Assembly (NCBI GenBank): GCA_018400895.1 | Contig: JAGYLR010000008.1 | Span: 1 to 19,828, forward strand | Origin: a bacterium | GTDB lineage: Bacteria; Patescibacteriota; Minisyncoccia; Minisyncoccales; PWPS01 | Length of the DNA stretch: 19,828 bases | Reading direction: 5' to 3' | Shown here: in pieces, positions 14,710-19,828 of the stretch | How the letters are laid out: each line of letters opens with the position of its first letter | Position numbering within the stretch: position 1 is the first letter of the stretch | The notes under the pieces: generated by a model | The model's input: the letters and a program-made list of their open reading frames with translations, nothing else | Databases searched by the model: none | Told to the model about the DNA's origin: nothing | Position numbers and translations under genes: made by a program

Positions 14710-15145
14710 ATGTCCTCTAGACACCTTGCTCGATCAATTGTACTCCAATCTCTTTATGAGTGGGATTTTTTTGAGCAAAAAAATAGTAATATTGATAATA
14801 TTGTAAAGAAAAATATTACTGAGTTTGGTGAATTGTCAGGAGAAGAAAAATTTATCAATAATCTTATATCAGGAGTAGTAGAAAATATTTCTGAACTAGA
14901 TAAAATAATATCTGCTGTTGCCCAGAGTGGCCATTAGAAAGATAACAATTGTTGATAGAAATATTTTTACGTATAGTAAGACTTGATGAGCTTTATGCTA
15001 AAAGAAGAAGTTTCCTCCCAAAAGTTGTGCTATAAATGAATCTATAGAATTGGCTAAAAGATTTGGTGGAAGTAGTTCTGGTAGATTTGTCAACGGAGTA
15101 TTAGGAACTGTTTATAGAGAAATGGAGGAGGAAAATAAAAATTAG
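14710..15145 (+). CDS. nusB: Transcription antitermination factor NusB (frameshifted)
   Basis: RNA-binding factor of the rRNA antitermination complex. The N-terminus reads cleanly (MSSRHLARSIVLQSLYEWDFF ... ISELDKII), then the visible frame ends at TAG 14935-14937. Allowing small indels the family continues: a missing C at about 14921-14923 restores APEWPL, a missing A at about 14938-14940 restores the K-I-T-I-V-D-R-N block, and an extra T at about 14964-14968 gives ILRI. Further on, PPKVAINESIELAKRFGG and GRFVNGVLGTVYREMEEENKN end at TAG 15143-15145. About 140 residues in total is normal for NusB. At least five indels are needed. The order rpmF-nusB-rnc fits an operon; rnc follows after 4 bases. 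Confidence 0.85.
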
Positions 15146-15149
15146 GTAA

Positions 15150-15855
15150 ATGGATGCAAAATTAAAAGAATTAGAAGAAAAATTAGGAACTGATTTTAAA
15201 AATAAAGATCTTTTTTATTACAGGCGCTTTGTCATAGACTGATAGATCTTAACGAAAATCCTGATTTTGGTTTAGGGCAAAATGAGAGATTAGAGTTTTT
15301 AGGTGATTCCTTGTTTTGCAATTAGTTATGAGCAACAGATTATCTTTATATTACTTATCCTAGAGAAACAGAAGGAGTAATTTCTACCAATTGGAGAGTA
15401 TCACTAGTTAATTCTAAAGAATTAGAGAGGTTGCAGAAAGTTTAGAGCATATGATTATATATTATTATCAAAAGGGGAGAGTAGAGATCAGGGTAACCAA
15501 GACTTTATATTCCAGGATACATTTGAGGCAATAATAGGTGCTATATATCTTGGATTTGGGATATGTATCAGCAAAAAAATAATAGAAGAAAATCTTACAC
15601 CACGTCTTCCAAGAATAATAGAATTGGGACTTTATAGAGATTCAAAATCAATTCTTCCAAGAAAAAGCACAAGAAAAATTAAGTATTACACCAGTTTATA
15701 AGACAATTAATGAGATTAAATAAGATTCACAAAAACAATTTGTAATGGAGTTTTTGTGGAAGATGATTTGCTTGGAAAAGGTAGAGGGGATTCAAAAAAA
15801 AGAAGCAGAAGAAGAAGCAGCAAAAATTGCACTTAGAAAAAAAAAGGTTGGTTAA
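15150..15855 (+). CDS. rnc: Ribonuclease III (frameshifted)
   Basis: Cleaves double-stranded RNA, including rRNA precursors. It starts MDAKLKELEEKLGTDFKNKDL at 15150, then frames shift repeatedly. The signature NERLEFLGDS is readable at 15279-15310, followed by pieces equivalent to YYPRETEGVIS, WRVSLVNSKELERV, DTFEAIIGAIYL (with the conserved FEAIIGA) and a double-stranded RNA-binding domain ending KGRGDSKKEAEEEAAKIAL. The corrected protein would be about 230 residues, the usual size, so both domains are present. The exact end is uncertain: TAA at 15853 in one frame, or slightly further in another. Disruption by many small indels in such a core gene points to consensus errors. Confidence 0.85.
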
Positions 15856-15874
15856 AAATCAAAAATAAATTTTT

Positions 15875-16373
15875 ATGATAAGAATTAGACTTTTAGAACA
15901 GGAAGAAAAAAAACAACCATTTTATAAAAATAGTTGTTACTGATAAAAATAATCCTCCTTTCGTAGTGGAAGATTTATAGAAGATCTTGATATTATGATC
16001 CCCAACTAAACAGTGTGATATAAAGGAAGATAAAGCGAAGCATTGATTGGGGAAGGGGCATCAGTATCTGATACAGTTTATAATCTTTTTATTAAAAAAA
16101 AGGAGTTGTTGTTGGTAAAAAAGACCAGTCCATGCTATTTCAAAGAAAGAAATAGTAGAAGAAGCTTCTACGGACAAAATCTGCAGAAGGTATTCCAGTA
16201 ACGGAGGAGCCAACAAAAGAAACATCAGAAGAGGTAGACAAAAACCGGTAGAAGAGACTCCAATAAAAGAAGAAAATCCAGTAAAAACATCAGAAGGTGA
16301 AGATGCACAAGAAATACAGAAAGCCCCTAAAAATGATATAGTTAAAGAAGAGCCAACAAAAGAAGATAAATAA
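15875..16373 (+). CDS. rpsP: 30S ribosomal protein S16 with long acidic/lysine tail (frameshifted)
   Basis: Small-subunit assembly protein. The ATG at 15875 begins MIRIRLL. A missing A at about 15894 and an extra A in the following A-run give the family block RTGRKKQPFYKIVVTD; then SSGRFIEDLGYYDP and the KHWIGEGASVSDTV region follow, with further indels. S16 usually ends near residue 80-90. Here about 70 more residues rich in Glu, Lys, Pro and Thr follow, with a repeated EEPTKE (around 16206-16222 and 16348-16366), ending at TAA 16371. No Shine-Dalgarno sequence precedes it. It sits between rnc and khpA, which is the common order. Confidence 0.85.
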
Positions 16374-16378
16374 ATATT

Positions 16379-16405
16379 TTGACAGAAAAGATAAGATAGT
16401 AAAAT
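16379..16405 (+). promoter_or_regulatory. Possible promoter in the rpsP-khpA gap
   Basis: A perfect TTGACA (16379-16384) and TAAAAT (16400-16405) are separated by 15 bases. The region is indel-prone, so the true spacing may be 16-18. It may drive a small RNA or khpA. Confidence 0.35.
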
Positions 16406-16410
16406 CAAAT

Positions 16411-16505
16411 AGTATTTAACAGGTTATCCCTAAGGAAACCATGAGGAAAGGTCGGGCTACATATGATTGTACGATAAAATAAGAAAACATTTAAAGAAAC
16501 ATCCG
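16411..16505 (+). ncRNA. Possible small structured RNA with an RNase P-like 5' motif (very tentative)
   Basis: After the putative promoter, GGTTATCC-CTAA-GGAAACC (16422-16440) can form a hairpin, immediately followed by ATGAGGAAAGGTCGGGCTAC. Allowing one indel this resembles GAGGAAAGTCCGGGCT, the conserved 5' strand of bacterial RNase P RNA. In that RNA a P3 hairpin also lies just before this motif. However, the remaining RNase P core, including the 3' partner of the motif, is not visible before khpA begins about 60 bases later. It could be a truncated or collapsed copy, or chance. Confidence 0.2.
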
Positions 16506-16816
16506 ATAGTGAATTTCTTGAATTCAATGTGAAAAATCTGGTAGACAATCCGGGATGCGGTGGTTGTAGAAAGAAAAGTAGATGAGATGGGTGTGCTTCT
16601 TTCTTTGAAGGTTCATCCCGATGATAAGGGACAGATAATTGGAAAAGAAGGATCAACCGCTAGGGCAATCAGAAATTTGGTCTGAATAATTGGCCTTAAA
16701 ACAAAGCCAGAGTTAACCTCAAGATTATCGAACCTGAAGGAAGTAATTTTGAATCAAAAAAAAGTTCTACTCCTGAACCTGAAAAAAGAGAAGAACTTGA
16801 TGACATAAATCTGTAA
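16506..16816 (+). CDS. khpA: KH domain RNA-binding protein KhpA (frameshifted)
   Basis: Small single-KH protein (YlqC/KhpA family) that binds RNA, usually as a dimer with KhpB, and is commonly encoded between rpsP and rimM/trmD. The text reads SEFLEF, VKNLVDNP and VVVERKVDEMGVLLSLKVHPDDKGQIIGKEGSTARAIRNLV, with the KH GxxG loop in IIGKEGSTARAI. A TGA at 16683-16685 replaces the next Arg codon, after which IIGLKTK, then KIIEPEGSNFES in a shifted frame, lead to TAA 16814. About 100 residues, slightly longer than usual through a charged tail. The start is not intact: an ATG would be restored by one G near 16507. At least three defects are visible. No rimM follows. Confidence 0.82.
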
Positions 16817-16836
16817 AAACTTTTTTACACTTTTAG

Positions 16837-16879
16837 AAAACGGTGCTATTCTTTTAAAAGATAGCACCGTTTTTATTTT
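16837..16879 (+). terminator. Strong intrinsic terminator after khpA
   Basis: AAAACGGTGCTAT (16837-16849) and ATAGCACCGTTTT (16861-16873) form a perfect 13-bp stem with an 11-base loop, followed by TATTTT. It closes the rpmF-khpA operon 20 bases after the khpA stop and implies that trmD has a separate promoter. Confidence 0.92.
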
Positions 16880-16885
16880 AAAATA

Positions 16886-17025
16886 TATTTTTGAATTTTA
16901 ATCTGTCATTTTGATTTTTGCATTTTGCATTTTGATTTTTGTTTAATAATTTATTCTTTTTAACTTTATCTATTTTTGAATTTTAATCTGTCATTTTGAT
17001 TTTTGCATTTTGCATTTTGATTTTT
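16886..17025. repeat. Perfect 55-bp direct repeat, two copies 30 bases apart
   Basis: Bases 16886-16940 and 16971-17025 are identical. The unit is AT-rich and contains CTGTCATTTTGATTTTTGC and two CATTTTG words. It is the kind of low-GC 'gaatttt ... cattttg' filler repeat often seen between genes in Patescibacteria. The second copy ends 4 bases before the trmD ATG. There is no clear promoter for trmD within it. Confidence 0.9.
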
Positions 17026-17029
17026 TACT

Positions 17030-17689
17030 ATGCACTTCCATATAATAACTATATTTCCTTCCTTGTTTAATTCTTTTTTATCAGAAAGTCTAATTAAAAA
17101 AGCAATTAACAAGGGAGTTTTAAAAATAACTGTTCATGATCTTCGTAAATGGACTAGTGATCCTCACAGTACGGTTGATGATCGTCCTTTTGGTGGAGGT
17201 AGTGGAATGGTGATGAAGGTAGAACCTATCTACAAGGCAGTTAATGCTATTAAAACAAAAAATACCAAAGTAGTCCTTTTTACTCCTAGAGGTAAAAGAT
17301 TTACGCAAAACAAAGCAGAGCAATTTTCAAAAGAAGGTAATATTATAATGATATGTGGCCGTTATGAAGGAGTTGATGCTAGAGTAGAAAAGTATATAGC
17401 TGATGAAAATATATCAATAGGAAGTTATGTTCTTATGGGAGGAGAAATTCCTGCGATGGCAGTTATTGAATCTGTATCGCGATTAATCCCCGGAGTTATT
17501 GGAAAGGATAATTTTTTAGAAACAAGAGTTGGTAAAGATGGAAGATTTACAGAATACCAGCAGTATACTCGTCCAGAAGTTTTTTCTCCCAATAAAGGAG
17601 TAAATTGGAAGGTTCCTAAAACACTTTTATCGGGCGATCATAAAAAAATAGAAACATGGAAAAACAAAAAAAAGAAAGAAGTGAAATAA
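17030..17689 (+). CDS. trmD: tRNA (guanine(37)-N(1))-methyltransferase TrmD
   Basis: Methylates G37 next to the anticodon using S-adenosylmethionine, which prevents +1 frameshifting. 219 residues, near the family norm of 230-250. Motifs: HIITIFPSLF at the N-terminus, TVDDRPFGGGSGMVMK, the SAM-binding trefoil knot CGRYEGVDARV and SIGSYVLMGGEIPAM, then EYQQYTRPEVF and LLSGDHKKIETWK. The frame is intact, unlike the genes just upstream. It is the usual partner of rpsP in bacteria; here rimM and rplS, which often flank it, are absent from the window. The ATPase gene starts inside its last 34 bases in another frame. Identification is secure. Confidence 0.95.
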   Translation: MHFHIITIFPSLFNSFLSESLIKKAINKGVLKITVHDLRKWTSDPHSTVDDRPFGGGSGMVMKVEPIYKAVNAIKTKNTKVVLFTPRGKRFTQNKAEQFSKEGNIIMICGRYEGVDARVEKYIADENISIGSYVLMGGEIPAMAVIESVSRLIPGVIGKDNFLETRVGKDGRFTEYQQYTRPEVFSPNKGVNWKVPKTLLSGDHKKIETWKNKKKKEVK

Positions 17690-19828
17690 GTATTTGGCAC
17701 TCCATACTCACAGAAGATGTTTTTTCTGATCTTTCTTCTAAACATGAAGGATTATCTCGTAAGGAGGTAGAAAGAAGATTAGAAAAATATGGCCCAAATG
17801 AAATATCAGATGATGATAAAAATAACCCCGTTTTAATATTTTTAAAACAGTTTAAGAGTGGTTTAGTTTATATTTTAATTGCTGCCGGTATAATATCTGC
17901 TTTGTTTGGTAAGATGATTGATGCTTATGTTATATTGGCTGTTTTGCTATTAAATGCAGTAATGGGATTTGTGCAAGAATATAAAGCAGAAAAGGCGATA
18001 AAGGCACTAAAGCGACTAATAGTTCCTACAGTAAAAGTCTATAGAGAAGGTACTCTTTTCCAAATTTCAGCAAAAACTCTAGTTCCCGGAGATATTATTT
18101 TTTTAGAAGAAGGAGATCGTATTCCTGCTGATGCTCGTCTTTTTTATACAAAAGATTTTCGTACAAGTGAGGCGTCACTTACTGGTGAATCAGTTCCTGT
18201 TGGTAAAGACATTGAAATATTGGATAAAGAAACTGATCTTGCAGACCGTAAAAATATGATTTGGATGGGAACTTTTGTAGCTGGAGGAAAGGCTAAGGCA
18301 GTAGTAGTTGCTACGGGAAAAGATACAGTTTTTGGAACAATAGCAAGTGACATAAAACATGTAGAAAAAAAAGGAGGCCACTTTGAAGAGAAAATAGGTA
18401 TGTTATCCAGACAGATGGCTATATTTGCCTTTTCTGGAGCTCTTATTATTTTTACATTATCTCTATTATTTTCTGGAATTAGCATAAATGAGATAGTGCA
18501 TATGAGCGAAGGATTTAGAGAAACATTACTGTTTTCTATAGCCGCTCTTGTTTCTGGAATACCAGAAGGGCTTCCAGCAATTCTAGTTATTTTACTTGCA
18601 ATAGGAGCAACAAGAATGGCAAAGAGAAATGCAATTATAAGAAAACTTCCTGCTACAGAAACATTAGGGGTAACTGATCACATTGTAACTGATAAAACGG
18701 GGACTTTAACAAAAAACACAATGAATGTTCGTTCCGTACTTTTATCTGGTGAAGATGAGGTTAGAGTTACTGGAGAAGGATGGAATCCTTACGGAGAGTT
18801 TTATATAGGAGATCAACATATTCTTCCTCTTCGTGATTCTCGTTTAGAAAAGTTACTCTATATCGCTGGAATTTGTAATGATGCAAAACTAACAAAAGAT
18901 GAGGATGAAAAAGATAGATATAAAATAATAGGTGACCCAACAGAGGCAGCTTTAGTTGTATTAGCAGAAAAAGCAGGAATAAAAGAAGAGATACTTATCA
19001 AAGAACAAAAGAAGGTTGATGATATGCCATTTAATTCTAAGTTAAAATACAGAGCTTCGTTGTCTGTACTTTTAGAAGATGAAAATAATAAACAATTATA
19101 TGTTGTCGGTGCCCCAGAAGAAGTAATAAAAAACGTAACCCATATAGAAGACAAACAAGGAGTACGTAAAATTAGTAGTGCAGAGAAGAAAAAAATGTTA
19201 CTTAGAGTTAATGGATTAACAGATAAGGCGATGCGTACAATTGCACTTGCTTATAAACCACTTCCCAAAGATACAAAAGAAATAAGTTATTCTATGGCAA
19301 AAGGACTTACATTAGTAGGAGTTGTTGGAATGATGGATCCACCCCGAGAAGAAGTAAAAGATGCTGTAGAGAAGGCTTATAGAGCAGGTATAAGGGTGGT
19401 GATGATAACTGGTGATCATAAAGGTACTGCTCTCGCGATAGCTAAAGAAACAGGAATTATTAAAGAAGGCAGAGAAAAGGCACTAACGGAGAAAGAATTA
19501 TTAAAGATGTCTGAAAAACAGTTTGAGACAGCAGTTAAAGATGTTGATGTTTTTGCCAGAACAACGCCTCATATGAAATTAAAAATTGCAAAGTGTTTAC
19601 AAGAAAAACATGGAGCAGTTGTAGCAATGACAGGTGACGGAGTAAATGATGCCCCAGCAATAAAACAAGCTGATATTGGAATAGCAATGGGAATATCAGG
19701 AACTGATGTAACAAAAGAAGCAGGAGAAATAATTTTAGCAGATGATAATTTTGCTTCTATAATTTCTGCTATAGAAGAGGGGAGGATTGTATTTACTAAT
19801 ACAAGGCAAACTACCTCTTTTCTTGTTA
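17656..19828 (+). CDS. P2-type cation-transporting ATPase (calcium-type, partial at right edge)
   Basis: 724 codons are visible from ATG 17656 with no stop before the window ends. Features in order: N-terminal cation ATPase domain (LSSKHEGLSRKEVERRLEKYGPNE); membrane helices M1-M2 (about 60-110); the actuator loop with LTGESVPV (T176-S179); M3; M4 with the ion-site motif PEGLP from P303; the phosphorylation site D346-KTGTLT; the nucleotide domain with DPTEAALV, MPFNSKLK and GAPEEV; DPPR; TGDH (about 586-589); and the hinge MTGDGVNDAPA (D661). PEGLP in M4 indicates a P2 (SERCA/PMCA or Na/K-like) pump rather than a heavy-metal pump. Helices M5-M10, which would settle Ca2+ versus other ions, lie outside. 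The start overlaps trmD by 34 bases, and no Shine-Dalgarno sequence is present. Confidence 0.93.
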   Translation, partial: MEKQKKERSEISIWHSILTEDVFSDLSSKHEGLSRKEVERRLEKYGPNEISDDDKNNPVLIFLKQFKSGLVYILIAAGIISALFGKMIDAYVILAVLLLNAVMGFVQEYKAEKAIKALKRLIVPTVKVYREGTLFQISAKTLVPGDIIFLEEGDRIPADARLFYTKDFRTSEASLTGESVPVGKDIEILDKETDLADRKNMIWMGTFVAGGKAKAVVVATGKDTVFGTIASDIKHVEKKGGHFEEKIGMLSRQMAIFAFSGALIIFTLSLLFSGISINEIVHMSEGFRETLLFSIAALVSGIPEGLPAILVILLAIGATRMAKRNAIIRKLPATETLGVTDHIVTDKTGTLTKNTMNVRSVLLSGEDEVRVTGEGWNPYGEFYIGDQHILPLRDSRLEKLLYIAGICNDAKLTKDEDEKDRYKIIGDPTEAALVVLAEKAGIKEEILIKEQKKVDDMPFNSKLKYRASLSVLLEDENNKQLYVVGAPEEVIKNVTHIEDKQGVRKISSAEKKKMLLRVNGLTDKAMRTIALAYKPLPKDTKEISYSMAKGLTLVGVVGMMDPPREEVKDAVEKAYRAGIRVVMITGDHKGTALAIAKETGIIKEGREKALTEKELLKMSEKQFETAVKDVDVFARTTPHMKLKIAKCLQEKHGAVVAMTGDGVNDAPAIKQADIGIAMGISGTDVTKEAGEIILADDNFASIISAIEEGRIVFTNTRQTTSFLV

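Noticed and set aside
16061..16656. Minus-strand ORFs of 115 and 83 residues
   Set aside because: They are antisense to the tail of rpsP and to khpA. The plus-strand families are recognisable despite frameshifts.
16886..17025. CRISPR array
   Set aside because: Only two AT-rich copies of 55 bases with one 30-base spacer, no hairpin in the repeat and no cas genes nearby.
1..19828. tRNA or rRNA genes
   Set aside because: No acceptor/T-arm pattern (GGTTCAAATCC-like) or rRNA core sequence was recognised on reading both strands; a covariance search would settle it.

Overview
The window is AT-rich bacterial DNA with short intergenic gaps, almost no Shine-Dalgarno sequences, several small housekeeping proteins, a threonyl-tRNA synthetase without the N-terminal TGS domain, and a VirB2/TrbC-type pilin-like protein with a very long C-terminal part. 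Together these suggest a Patescibacteria (Candidate Phyla Radiation) genome, probably Parcubacteria-like. This lineage call rests on gene style and order, not on a marker search. The standard bacterial code fits: TAA and TAG are the usual stops and rnhB ends in TGA.

Left block (1-6650, minus strand): rsmA/ksgA leads an apparent operon. It is followed with an 8-base overlap by a pilin-like membrane protein with an SH3-like domain, then by a large secreted or surface-type protein that runs off the left edge and carries 23-residue aromatic repeats. The stretch 2680-3910 is broken by several frameshifts and in-frame stops. Upstream of rsmA lie three 12-base iterons, a 10-bp hairpin and a cluster of REP-like inverted repeats (6590-7098) with no gene.

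Middle block (7099-13748, minus strand): dnaE, then thrS, then a conserved-looking membrane protein of unknown role. Between dnaE and thrS is the most interesting object in the window. It is a 15-residue leader ORF containing six consecutive threonine codons, followed by mutually exclusive hairpins that end in an intrinsic terminator. This is the layout of a classical ribosome-stalling attenuator controlling thrS.

Right block (13803-19828, plus strand): a divergent promoter pair separates dnaE from rnhB. After rnhB come rpmF, nusB, rnc, rpsP and khpA, closed by a strong terminator, then a perfect 55-bp direct repeat, trmD and an overlapping P2-type cation ATPase that runs off the right edge. 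From about 14920 to 16750 nusB, rnc, rpsP and khpA are each broken by many one- or two-base indels, yet the protein families remain clearly readable across frames. Because these are core genes, consensus or assembly errors are more likely than decay.

Four promoters (rsmA, the thrS leader ORF, dnaE, rnhB) place a good -10 box only 6-8 bases before the start codon, which predicts leaderless transcripts. This fits the general lack of Shine-Dalgarno sequences.
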